10,126 nt of DNA. It comes from DASQDT01 sp036380435. Its GTDB lineage: Bacteria; Acidobacteriota; Blastocatellia; Pyrinomonadales; Pyrinomonadaceae. The position numbers and the translations under genes are program-made. Where the stretch lies: contig DASVES010000397.1 of NCBI GenBank assembly GCA_036380435.1, forward strand, positions 1 to 10,126, given 5' to 3'. Shown piece after piece: positions 1-7,285 of this stretch (within the stretch, counting starts at the first letter, position 1; every line of letters starts with the position of its first letter). Below the pieces are notes generated by a model that was not told where the DNA came from, did no database searches, and was given only the letters and a program-made list of their open reading frames with translations.

Positions 1-733
1 CGAAGCCAGGGTCGGAGTTTCGCAGGTCGCGGAGGGTGATCGGCCGGGTGCTTTCGTTATCCTTGTTCTGGTAGGCGAGAATCATCGTCAGGACGGGGGT
101 GATCTGGTTCTTCTCCGCCGTCAGGCCGTCGTGATAGTCGCGCAGGGTGTTGTTGTCGAACTCCAGCTTGCTGAGGATTTCCTGTCCGGCGGCCCGGTTG
201 AGGCGCGCGAGTTCCTGAAAGTTGAGCGAGAGGATGGTGGCCGTCGCGTTGAGGGCCTCGTCGGCATCGTTGACCGCCTCCTTGAGCGCCTTGCGCGCGC
301 GCAGCTTGGCGACGACGCCGTTAATCTTGCGGAACACCGTGGTCACGGTCGCGGGGATGCCGGGGATGCCGGGCAGTAGCGCCGAGACGGCCGTCTGCAC
401 GCCTTCGAGCGACGAGATCAGCGCGCCGGCCGACTCCTCGCCCTTGTTCCCGGCGTCGGCCAGGGCCGCGAGCGCGTCAGAGTAGGCGACAATCGCGTTG
501 ATGGCTTTTTTGGTCGAGTCCCAGCGGGCGCGCAGCTCATTGATTCTCGGGCTGTCGAGTTCGGCGCGGATGAGCAGGCCCTCGGTCTGCGCGTAGCCCT
601 GCCGCATCGCGCCGGCCATCCGGGTGGTGGCGTCGGCGAACGGCTTGAGGTCGGGCAGTTGGGTGCACGACGTGAGGAGCGACAGGGCGATAAGGACGAC
701 GAAGCTCTTGGCCCGAAGCGTGGAGACTTTCAT
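1..733 (-). CDS. Predicted lipoprotein, helical, partial (3' end outside window)
   Basis: The reading frame is open from an ATG at 733 to the window edge, giving about 244 residues with no stop; the C-terminus is missing. The N-terminus is a textbook type II signal peptide: basic MKVSTLRAK, hydrophobic FVVLIALSLL, then a lipobox LTSC with the lipidated Cys at residue 23. The next residue is Thr, not Asp, which under the enterobacterial Lol rule would favour the outer membrane. The mature part is Ala/Leu/Glu/Lys-rich and looks mostly alpha-helical, with a Gly/Pro break (LLPGIPGIPATV, about residues 119-130). A GAAAGG stretch lies about a dozen bases before the ATG and may be a weak ribosome site. 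I recognise no family, so the function is unknown. It follows the ypdA-like gene in the same direction but 385 bp away, so a shared transcript is uncertain. Confidence 0.75.
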   Translation of the reverse strand, partial: MKVSTLRAKSFVVLIALSLLTSCTQLPDLKPFADATTRMAGAMRQGYAQTEGLLIRAELDSPRINELRARWDSTKKAINAIVAYSDALAALADAGNKGEESAGALISSLEGVQTAVSALLPGIPGIPATVTTVFRKINGVVAKLRARKALKEAVNDADEALNATATILSLNFQELARLNRAAGQEILSKLEFDNNTLRDYHDGLTAEKNQITPVLTMILAYQNKDNESTRPITLRDLRNSDPGF

Positions 734-1118
734 TGTGTTTCTTACCTTTCGAGAAGGGGCCGCGCGCCGCGGGGAACGTGGCTGGCCCGTCGGAAACGTC
801 CGCGAGAGAAGACGCCGTGAAAAGATGGACGCGCGGGGCGGGCGAAAGATGACGCCGCGCGGCCGAGGGCGCCGGTAACAAACGTCGCCGGGCAGCGGGC
901 CAACTCACAAGCCCGTCCGTCGGCTCAAGTCCAGACGCCTTGCAACGGCAACTCTACACGTTATGCGGGCCGGGGTCGAAACATTTCACGGGATGCCCGC
1001 GCGGGAGATAAAAAAGAAGAGGCCGGGTCGGAAGCGATCTGCCGCGAGGAGGACGGGCGGGGCGGCGACGCAGGTCGCGGCGTTGGTCGTGAGGGGGGAC
1101 GCTTCAGTGCCCTTCGGC
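734..1118. other. Intergenic region between ypdA-like gene and lipoprotein gene
   Basis: These 385 bases contain no convincing gene; open frames here have shadow-like composition (Arg/Pro/Ala-rich). It probably holds the 3' untranslated end of the ypdA-like transcript and a promoter or leader for the lipoprotein gene. On the minus strand a run of six T occurs near 1010-1016, but no good stem precedes it, so I do not call a terminator. A perfect palindrome CCCGCGCGGG lies at 996-1005. I found no convincing -35/-10 pair. Confidence 0.5.
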
Positions 1119-2123
1119 TCAGACTGAGGCGCGTAAGGATTGGGCGATGAGGGGGACGATGCGGCGGGGGACGGCGATGGCTTCTTTGATGTGGCGGGCG
1201 TGGGTGAAGTGGCCGGCGACGTGGAGGCCCGAGACGTTGGTCTCGAAGGTGTGGGGGTCGTAGACGGGAACGTCGCAGAGGCCGGCGCGCTTCGTCTCGA
1301 CGCCGAGGCGGCGCAGGAGCGTGAGGTCGGGGTCGCTGCCGACGAGGATGAAGACGGCGTCGTTGGGGAGTGTCAGGGTCTTGCCGCCGGCGTCTTTTAT
1401 CTTGACGAAGCGCGGGCCTATCTCTTCGACCTCGGAGAAGGGAAACAGGCGCAGGCGCCCGCGCTCGATCTCGCGTTCGAGCGGGGCGCGCACCCAGTGC
1501 TTGATGGCGCCGCGTTTGGGGTCGCGGTTCTCCCAGTCGGCGGGCCAGATGGCCAGAGTGGTGCGCGCGCCGCCCTCGGCGAGAAAGAGCGCGGCCTCGG
1601 CCGCGGAGTTGCCGCCGCCGACGACGAGCGCGTCTTTGCGCACGTAGGGGTACGGCTCGACGAAACGCTGGTGGACTTTGGGCAGATCTTCGCCGGGAAC
1701 ATTCAGGCGGCGGGGACGGGCCATCGCGCCCGTGGCGACGAGCACGCGCCGCGCGCGGTAACGCGAGCGAGTCGTGCGGACGACGAAGCCGTCCGCGTCC
1801 GCGTCGCGCTCCATCTCGACGGCCTCCTCCTCGGTGTTGATCCGCAGGCTCTCTTCGAGCGCGAAGCGGACGTAGTGCGAGAGCAGTTCCTCGCGCGTCG
1901 GCTTCTCGCGGCAGGGGCGGAGTGTGCCCTCGCGCATCTCCAACTCCTCGGGCGTGGAGAAGACCGTGAGGCCCACGGGGTAGCGGTAGACGGTGTCGGC
2001 GATGAGGCCGCGCTCGATGACGAGGTAGTCAAGCCCCTCGCGCGCCGCCGCGTCGGCCGCGGAGATTCCCGCCGGCCCCGCGCCGATGATGATGAGGTCG
2101 AGTGGCGCTCCGTAGTTCGTCAT
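1119..2123 (-). CDS. ypdA: YpdA-like FAD/NAD(P)H oxidoreductase (putative bacillithiol disulfide reductase)
   Basis: This 334-residue flavoprotein belongs to the thioredoxin-reductase-like group lacking a CxxC redox pair. Seen: an N-terminal FAD Rossmann motif IIIGAGPAG (residues 11-19), an ATG motif (LVATGAM, 128-133), a second dinucleotide fold VVGGGNSAAEA (167-177) for NAD(P)H, and a C-terminal FAD segment GLHVAGHFTHARHIKEA (299-315). The stretch around VYRYPVGLTVFSTPEELE (residues 45-62) closely resembles the YNYPTHQTFFSS region of Firmicutes YpdA. Family knowledge: YpdA reduces bacillithiol disulfide with NADPH, in the cytosol. Oddity: studied YpdA has Cys in the GGGPCG motif, but here that position is Ala18; the only cysteines are Cys71 and Cys283. 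The start at 2123 places the FAD motif where the family has it. An upstream in-frame start at 2201 would lie inside a terminator T-run, so it is rejected. Another YpdA-like or ferredoxin-NADP reductase-like activity is possible. Confidence 0.83.
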   Translation of the reverse strand: MTNYGAPLDLIIIGAGPAGISAADAAAREGLDYLVIERGLIADTVYRYPVGLTVFSTPEELEMREGTLRPCREKPTREELLSHYVRFALEESLRINTEEEAVEMERDADADGFVVRTTRSRYRARRVLVATGAMARPRRLNVPGEDLPKVHQRFVEPYPYVRKDALVVGGGNSAAEAALFLAEGGARTTLAIWPADWENRDPKRGAIKHWVRAPLEREIERGRLRLFPFSEVEEIGPRFVKIKDAGGKTLTLPNDAVFILVGSDPDLTLLRRLGVETKRAGLCDVPVYDPHTFETNVSGLHVAGHFTHARHIKEAIAVPRRIVPLIAQSLRASV

Positions 2124-2198
2124 GCGTCTGGCCGCAATCCTCGCATGTCCCGCTCCAGTCATCAACTGTCGGCGCCACCCATCGGCCGCCCCCGCGGA

Positions 2199-2243
2199 CA
2201 AAAAATTGCCCGGCGCTGCTCACAAACGGGGCGGCGCCGGGCA
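2199..2243 (-). terminator. Rho-independent terminator of the patatin gene
   Basis: On the minus strand a perfect 10-bp stem TGCCCGGCGC / GCGCCGGGCA (2234-2243 paired with 2207-2216) encloses a 17-nt loop and is followed directly by AATTTTTTG. It begins about 23 nt after the patatin-like gene's TAA. The plus-strand reading also has the stem but no T-run after it, so it acts for the minus strand only. It separates the patatin and ypdA-like genes into different transcription units and leaves only about 75 bp for a ypdA promoter. Confidence 0.9.
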
Positions 2244-2265
2244 GTTCTGATTGGCTTGCGGCGGC

Positions 2266-5200
2266 TTAGTGATCTCTCACCAGATAATTCTTATCGGCTA
2301 CGAAGAGTTCTTTGAGCCATACGGGTTCACCGCCTTTGGTGTGTTGCGCGTAGTTTTGGCGGGCGGCGCGGATGAACTCCGCGATGTTCAGATTGCGCTG
2401 CGGCAGCGCGACGCCGGTCGTCGTGTCGAACTCGTTGTCGCAGAGGCGGTTCATAATGTAGAAGCCGAGCATCCGGTAGCTTTCGAGTTGCGGCTCGTCG
2501 AAGAACTGGTCGCCGGTGGACTGGTGCGGGAAGTCGTCATTGGCCTGCTTGTACTGGAGCACGTCGCGCGGCTCATTCTCGCCGTAGACGGCCGGCTTGA
2601 CGTAGATGAGAACGCCGTCCTCGGCGCCGGGGTCGGCTTGGCTGTAGCCGATCTTGCCGAAGGCCCAGTAGGACGCTTTCTTGTCGCCCGGCTGCTTTTT
2701 GTAGATGGGCATCTCGTCGAAGTCGATGGGGACGCCGAGGTCGATCCTAATCTTGCGGACGGCGTTGCCGAGGTCGTTGAATTGGAACTCGCCGTCCTGC
2801 GCGGCGTCGCTGACGACGATGACGCGGCAGCGGCGGAGCACCATCTCGTAGAGGGCGATGTTCTCGAAGTGGCCGCCGTCGGTGAGGTAGACGTACTTGT
2901 GCGTGTCGTCGGTCAGGCCGAACGCCTCGTGCAGGACGGGCGAGAGCGAGAGGCGCGGGGCCTCCCGGTAGTAGGTCTTGATGCCGGCCGGGCCGGGGTT
3001 GCCGAGCCACCACCCGAGGCGCACGTTGAAGAGCGTCAGGACGAGCGAGATGACGGGCGAGGTGGTGTAGTAGCCCATGTTGGAGCTGGCGGCCGCGCCC
3101 GAGACGGCGGCGGCCGTGCCCAGCGAGATGCCCTGGTGACCGCCGTAGTCGCGCGACCGGCGGTAGCCGACGCGGAAGCAGCCAGAGTGCAGCGGGGTGA
3201 TGGCGAAAGGCTCGGCCTTGCGCTGCTGCCACGCCAGGTTCTTGCCGCCGACGAGGTTGAGCGAGGTGTTGATAACGTGCAGGAGGCGGTGCGGCGGGGG
3301 GTACTTCTTCTTGATCTCGGCCGGGTACACGGCCCGGAGCGCGTGGCGCTTGCCGAGGATGACGTGGTCGCTCTGCTGCGCGCCGCCCCGCGCGGCGCTC
3401 TTGACGAGGCACGGGGCGTCGGCGCCGCCCGCGGTGTTGACGACGAACATCTCGCTCTCGAGCACCTGGTTGAGGTCGGTGATGAGGTTGATGCGCAGAC
3501 GCTGCGGGAGGGGGGTCGCGCCGTCGTAATCCTTCAGCTCGTCGCGCGTGGCGGCGGAGAGCTGCTCCTCGAGGAACTTCGAGGTCGGGTCTTCGGCCCT
3601 CGCGATCTTGCCGGCCAGCCCTTCGAGGTCCTCGAAGTCGCCCTCGTGGAAGAGGACGGGGCGCAGCTCGTGCATCGGGACGTTGTCCTCGGGGTCGAAG
3701 CCGGTGAAGGGGTTCTCGCGCCGCTCCGCCTTGAGGCGCGAGGCGCCGAGGTAGGCGCGGATCAGGCGGTTGCGATACCCGGCGTGGAGGGAAAACTTGT
3801 TGAGGTTGATGCGCAGCGCGAGGAACGTGCAGATGCCCGCCGCGATGAGGATGAACACCAGGACGTACCAGAACCGCGCGAAGTGGACGACCGCCATGTG
3901 CGTGGGGCGGCCGAAAGGCATGGCGAGGAAGTTCGCCCCGCCCCACATCGACTGCCCGTTCAACGGCCAGGCCGCGTAGAGCAGGCCGGTGACGAGGAGC
4001 GACATCGCGATGAAGAAGACCAGCAGGAACACCAGCGCCAGGAGCGGCAGCAGGTGCTGGTGGAAGAATGCCTTGAGCAGCCCGCCCTTGCTCGCCTGAT
4101 CGTCGTGCGCGGGCGTGCCGGCGCTGTACCCGGCGAGCAGCGAGATGAGGCCGGAGATGCCGCCGGCCGAGGCCACCCACGACGGCGCGGCGAAGAAGAG
4201 GCGCGGGCCGTGAATCGAGAGGATGCTGAAGACCGCCCAGGCCATGGCCGCGATCAGGACCCACGCGTTGAAGCGCGCCCACCACTCGCGGTCCTCGTCG
4301 TTAAGCAACTCGGCCCCGCCGAAGAAGCCGCGGCTCGTGAGGCCGACGAAGACGGTCGTCAAAAGCAGCAGCACCACGAGCGCGACGGGGACGGCGAGGC
4401 AGGCGTACCACTCGGCGGGCCACCCCGCGGCATACGCCTCGACGAAGTCGCGCACCGCCGGGTTCGACCACTCCTGCAGCGTGGCCCACCACATCAGCCA
4501 CCCGCCGATGGCGCCGACGAGGACGAGCAGGATGAACACCGTGACCTCCAGCTTGGTGAACTCCTTCGGGTGCTGGAACCTTTCGAGGAAGAAGGAGCTG
4601 ATGAGCCAGGAGACGACGGGGATGGCGATGCCGAACAGCACGTACCACATCTTCTTCGTGATCTCCACGCCGAAGATGTTGAGGCCCGAGAACTGCGAGA
4701 CGGCGTCGCCCTGACTCGCCTCGCTCGACCACGCCCAGTAAGTCGTCAGGCAGAAGGCCGCGCCCACCAGCGGCAGCAGACACCACTTGAGAAAACTCCT
4801 CTGCCCGCGCCGCGGCCGCCAGAATTTGCTGCGCTCGATGAGCTGCGCGCTGACGGCCGGGCGGCTGAGGCTGACGTAGGCGATGGCCAGCACCAGAAGG
4901 AGGGAGCCGACGCCGAGGAAGATGTGGCGCAGGTCGAAGGCCGCGGCCAGCGGCGCCAGGGCCGCCGGGGCGCGCCCGGCCCAGTCGGCCTGCGAGTAGA
5001 GTAGCGAGACGTTGAGGCGCGGCAGCGCCAGCACCGCCAGCACTAGCGGGAAGAGCACCATCCAGTTGAGCAGCAGGTTGCGCAGATAGATGGCGATGAA
5101 GGCCCAGGTGTCGGCCGTCATCAGCCCGGCCTTCGGCGTGATGAAATTGCTGTACTCGCGCAGGTGCCGGACGGCCGCCGGGTCGGGGTCGATCTTCGAC

Positions 5201-5967
5201 TTCGGGGCGGCGCGGCCGAGGTCTTCAGTGACGCCGTCGAGGCCGCGCGGGTGCCTGTACAGCCAGGCCGTCAGCCAGCCGCCGATGTAGCCGCCGCCCG
5301 AGACGGTCGAGAGGTAGTCGAACTCCTTGAGCAGGTTGAAGCGCGCCAGCCCCTGGAGCAGCCCGAGGGCGAAGGTGCCGCTGCGGATGCCGCCGCCCGA
5401 GAGGCAGATGGCCGACTGCTTCTGCCCGTGGAGGCGCTTGAACATCGCCGCCTGGCGGATGTCGGAGACCTTCTCCAACTCGTCGGGGAACGCCTCCTCC
5501 AGCAGGAGCCGGTTGACGTAGGCCAGCGCGTCGGACCCGGCGGGCGCGTCCGCGTAATTCTCGACGAGGGTGCGCGTCGCGTCTTGAAGGTTGACGTACT
5601 TGAAGGCGTCCGGTTCGTAGATGTGCACCTTCAGCAGTGCGTCGAGCCCCCCTTCCAGGTCGGCCGCCGCCCGCTTCCCGGGGTCGGCGTAGTCGTCGAG
5701 CGCCTGCCTGAGCTTGGGCGCGGCGCCGCGCAAGTGGCTGGGCAAGTGCCCCTTGCCCGTGTCTTTGCGCTGCTTCGCGAGCAGCTTTTTGACGAGCCGC
5801 CCCGGCGCCTTGACGTGCCCCGCGTGGAACTCGTAGTCGAGCATCGCCACGATGCCGGGGCGCCCGTTGACGGTAACCTCCTCCTTAGGCGTGAGGTCGC
5901 CGTGGAGGCTGAGGTACTCTTCTTCCAGCACCTGAAAGAGTTGGAGCGGGAGGGGATGTTTGTTCAT
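2266..5967 (-). CDS. Large multi-pass membrane patatin-like phospholipase
   Basis: This 1233-residue protein is a patatin-type acyl hydrolase, expected to cleave acyl esters of phospholipids or other lipids with a Ser-Asp dyad. Seen: the oxyanion-hole motif SGGGIRSG (residues 190-197), the nucleophile elbow STVSGGGYIGG with Ser223 (a variant of the usual GxSxG), and the dyad Asp1030 in TDGGHFEN. Between Ser and Asp lie about ten hydrophobic segments (approximately 288-317, 348-367, 393-411, 440-460, 472-495, 522-544, 566-584, 593-612, 637-665, 697-719), so the catalytic domain is split by a membrane module. The segment ISLGTAAAVSGAAASSNMG (947-965) followed by RLGWWLGNP (983-991) is also typical of large bacterial patatin-like proteins. 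The first 185 residues look soluble and helical. ATG at 5967 is preferred over an in-frame GTG at 5976 because AGGTG sits six bases upstream of the ATG. Usual bacterial patatins are 250-450 residues, so this is far larger. Substrate unknown. Confidence 0.9.
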   Translation of the reverse strand: MNKHPLPLQLFQVLEEEYLSLHGDLTPKEEVTVNGRPGIVAMLDYEFHAGHVKAPGRLVKKLLAKQRKDTGKGHLPSHLRGAAPKLRQALDDYADPGKRAAADLEGGLDALLKVHIYEPDAFKYVNLQDATRTLVENYADAPAGSDALAYVNRLLLEEAFPDELEKVSDIRQAAMFKRLHGQKQSAICLSGGGIRSGTFALGLLQGLARFNLLKEFDYLSTVSGGGYIGGWLTAWLYRHPRGLDGVTEDLGRAAPKSKIDPDPAAVRHLREYSNFITPKAGLMTADTWAFIAIYLRNLLLNWMVLFPLVLAVLALPRLNVSLLYSQADWAGRAPAALAPLAAAFDLRHIFLGVGSLLLVLAIAYVSLSRPAVSAQLIERSKFWRPRRGQRSFLKWCLLPLVGAAFCLTTYWAWSSEASQGDAVSQFSGLNIFGVEITKKMWYVLFGIAIPVVSWLISSFFLERFQHPKEFTKLEVTVFILLVLVGAIGGWLMWWATLQEWSNPAVRDFVEAYAAGWPAEWYACLAVPVALVVLLLLTTVFVGLTSRGFFGGAELLNDEDREWWARFNAWVLIAAMAWAVFSILSIHGPRLFFAAPSWVASAGGISGLISLLAGYSAGTPAHDDQASKGGLLKAFFHQHLLPLLALVFLLVFFIAMSLLVTGLLYAAWPLNGQSMWGGANFLAMPFGRPTHMAVVHFARFWYVLVFILIAAGICTFLALRINLNKFSLHAGYRNRLIRAYLGASRLKAERRENPFTGFDPEDNVPMHELRPVLFHEGDFEDLEGLAGKIARAEDPTSKFLEEQLSAATRDELKDYDGATPLPQRLRINLITDLNQVLESEMFVVNTAGGADAPCLVKSAARGGAQQSDHVILGKRHALRAVYPAEIKKKYPPPHRLLHVINTSLNLVGGKNLAWQQRKAEPFAITPLHSGCFRVGYRRSRDYGGHQGISLGTAAAVSGAAASSNMGYYTTSPVISLVLTLFNVRLGWWLGNPGPAGIKTYYREAPRLSLSPVLHEAFGLTDDTHKYVYLTDGGHFENIALYEMVLRRCRVIVVSDAAQDGEFQFNDLGNAVRKIRIDLGVPIDFDEMPIYKKQPGDKKASYWAFGKIGYSQADPGAEDGVLIYVKPAVYGENEPRDVLQYKQANDDFPHQSTGDQFFDEPQLESYRMLGFYIMNRLCDNEFDTTTGVALPQRNLNIAEFIRAARQNYAQHTKGGEPVWLKELFVADKNYLVRDH

Positions 5968-6061
5968 GTTCGGCACCTGAGAGGGGCTTTGGGGCCAGGA
6001 GGGAATGGCCGACGGGCCTGCATCGCGCCGGCCGGCCGCTCAAACATACAGGCCTTTTTCG

Positions 6062-6092
6062 CTTATACATCCCGCGTCGGCCGACGAGTCAC
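6062..6092 (-). promoter_or_regulatory. Candidate promoter for the patatin gene
   Basis: On the minus strand TATAAG (6062-6067, five of six to the -10 consensus) lies 19 bp downstream of GTGACT (6087-6092, a weak -35). This would give a leader of roughly 90 nt before the ATG at 5967. The spacing is long and the -35 poor, so this is only a candidate. Confidence 0.35.
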
Positions 6093-6182
6093 GGCCAGCA
6101 CGGGAGGTCGATGGCAACAAGAAGGTTCTACAACTTCAGGCGTCACCGGCGGCTGGCGACCGCCTGCGGTGTGTCTGAGCAT

Positions 6183-6980
6183 TTATTGTGTGTCAGTCTT
6201 TTTCTTACCGCTGAACAGCTTAAACGCAGTAGCGACCCCCGTGAAGAACTTGATCTGGTCTGGCCCTCGTCCGGCGTTGATCTCTACGCCGAACATGGGC
6301 GAGGAGTCGGCGCCTCCATCTGGGGCCGTGTCTAAGAAGGTTGGGAAGATTCTCAGCTTCCCGATAAATCTGTTTCGGGAATCGTTAAAGAAACCAGACT
6401 TGCCGGGATTGAACCCGGTCAGTGCTTCATAGCGTCCGTAGCCGATGATGGCCTGCAGGAACAACTCCTGAGACACCGTGTCGCTGTCCGGATTCTTCTT
6501 GAAGCGGAAGAAGTTGCCGATGAGACCGCCCTCGGCGTAGTAGTTGAGATCGTTGTCGATTTTCGCGCGCTCGGTATCGAGTTCGGCCCGATTGTCTCCC
6601 CCATTGGTGTCCTTCACCTTAACGTCCTGGTCTCCCTGTAACTCATTCTTATCGAGATAGGTGGACGCGCCCACGGCGAGGTAAGGCCCGATTCTGACTT
6701 CCTTGTTCTGGCCGGGGCAAAACATTTCACGGCGGCCCACCGCGGTGGTGACAAAGTTGAAGAGGCCCGGGTTGAAATCGACCCGACACGGACGCGCCGC
6801 GCGCGCCTCCTGACAATGGGAAGCGGCGGCGTCGCCGTCGTGCGATGGCTCAGACGGAAACGCAGTGCAGTTATACTGCCCGCGGCAACCCTGTTTGATC
6901 GTAGCTTTTGTGAAAGATAGAGCCGACGCGGTAAGGCATGCGTCAGCGACCGAGAAGGGTTCACAACAGGGGCCGCGCAT
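6183..6980 (-). CDS. Unrecognised beta-strand-rich protein, possible outer-membrane barrel; N-terminus uncertain
   Basis: The frame runs 265 codons from ATG 6980; an in-frame stop at 6996-6998 prevents any further extension. I do not recognise the family. From about residue 66 it reads like a beta-barrel: alternating strands such as VDFNPGLFNFVTTAVG, VRIGPYLAVGAST, NYYAEGGLIGNFFRF, LFLQAIIGYGRYEAL and FIGKLRIFPTF, with charged Asn/Asp/Lys loops, ending FFTGVATAFKLF plus a basic tail. The first 88 residues hold eight cysteines and the remainder none. There is no clear signal peptide, which a true outer-membrane protein would need, and no good ribosome site before 6980. It may therefore be a 5'-truncated or frameshifted remnant, or the real start may be later (for example Met86 at 6725). 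Base composition is visibly less GC-rich than neighbouring genes, hinting at different origin. It lies upstream of the patatin gene, same strand, 215 bp apart. Confidence 0.5.
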   Translation of the reverse strand: MRGPCCEPFSVADACLTASALSFTKATIKQGCRGQYNCTAFPSEPSHDGDAAASHCQEARAARPCRVDFNPGLFNFVTTAVGRREMFCPGQNKEVRIGPYLAVGASTYLDKNELQGDQDVKVKDTNGGDNRAELDTERAKIDNDLNYYAEGGLIGNFFRFKKNPDSDTVSQELFLQAIIGYGRYEALTGFNPGKSGFFNDSRNRFIGKLRIFPTFLDTAPDGGADSSPMFGVEINAGRGPDQIKFFTGVATAFKLFSGKKKTDTQ

Positions 6981-7027
6981 CGGGATTGCGCGCCATCAGT
7001 GACCAACGGCCGTCGAGCAACGGCGGC

Positions 7028-7056
7028 ACGATAATACTGTCCCGGTGCAATGTCAA
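7028..7056 (-). promoter_or_regulatory. Candidate sigma70-type promoter for the barrel-like gene
   Basis: On the minus strand a perfect -35 TTGACA (7051-7056) is followed after exactly 17 bp by TATCGT (7028-7033, four of six to the -10 consensus). Transcription would start near 7021, giving a roughly 40-nt leader before the ATG at 6980. This is the best promoter-like signal upstream of that gene and supports it being, or having been, expressed. Confidence 0.5.
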
Positions 7057-7248
7057 TAACATTATGCAAAGTGTTTGCTGTTGGGGTTATGGCCCGTCGC
7101 GACCCGTGGCAAAGGGCCGTCCAAAGGCCGCCCATGCCGACGACCACGGCCGCGGCGGGCACTCGACTCTGACGGTCTAAACGTCGGGAGTGGGGGCCGT
7201 CAGTGGCGGCTTCAACGCGGCACAGGTCAGGCGGCGACATCATCTGGT

Positions 7249-7278
7249 TTGCGTGCCTTCAGCGCGCCTCGTTATAAT
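7249..7278 (+). promoter_or_regulatory. Candidate promoter for the aldolase(-bshC) unit
   Basis: A perfect -10 TATAAT (7273-7278) lies 18 bp after TTGCGT (7249-7254, three of six to the -35 consensus). The expected transcription start is about 7285, almost exactly at the TTG at 7286 that best fits as the aldolase start, so the mRNA may be leaderless. It also argues against translation starting upstream at GTG 7190, which would lie before the promoter. Confidence 0.6.
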
Positions 7279-7285
7279 CCCCGGC

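Larger units (their letters stand above)
6981..7285. other. Divergent intergenic region
   Basis: These 305 bases separate the minus-strand barrel-like gene from the plus-strand aldolase gene. No reading frame here has protein-like composition. The region is locally AT-richer near 7028-7085 and holds one promoter candidate in each direction, listed separately. An interrupted palindrome AATGT-CAATA-ACATT (7049-7063) overlaps the minus-strand -35 and could be an operator, though five-base arms can arise by chance. Confidence 0.5.

Noticed and set aside
1008..1118. Possible terminator downstream of the ypdA-like gene
   Set aside because: A T-run exists on the minus strand near 1010-1016 and a 5-bp GCGAC/GTCGC hairpin lies further upstream, but they are not adjacent, so the arrangement is not an intrinsic terminator.
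1140..2315. Long plus-strand frame opposite the ypdA-like gene
   Set aside because: Composition is that of an antisense shadow (runs of Gly/Ala/Asp/Arg) and it covers a well-supported flavoprotein and a terminator.
2251..5004. Very long open frame on the plus strand opposite the patatin gene
   Set aside because: Its product is an Arg/Glu/Asp/Val-rich, low-complexity shadow with no recognisable motif, created by high-GC codon bias of the patatin gene on the other strand.
6111..6335. Small plus-strand frame with GGGAGGT before its ATG
   Set aside because: Spacing of the ribosome-like site to the ATG is too short, the product has no recognisable features, and most of it overlaps the 3' end of the better-supported minus-strand gene.
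6397..6414. tRNA T-arm-like sequence (minus strand CCGGG TTCAAT CCCGG)
   Set aside because: The loop is six, not seven, bases when the stem pairs. No acceptor, D or anticodon arms can be found around it, and the bases encode a sensible protein segment (LTGFNPGK).
6614..7243. 209-residue minus-strand frame upstream of and overlapping the barrel-like gene
   Set aside because: The product is Arg/Ser/Pro-rich and shadow-like. It neither supplies a signal peptide nor continues the barrel pattern, so I do not treat it as the missing N-terminus.
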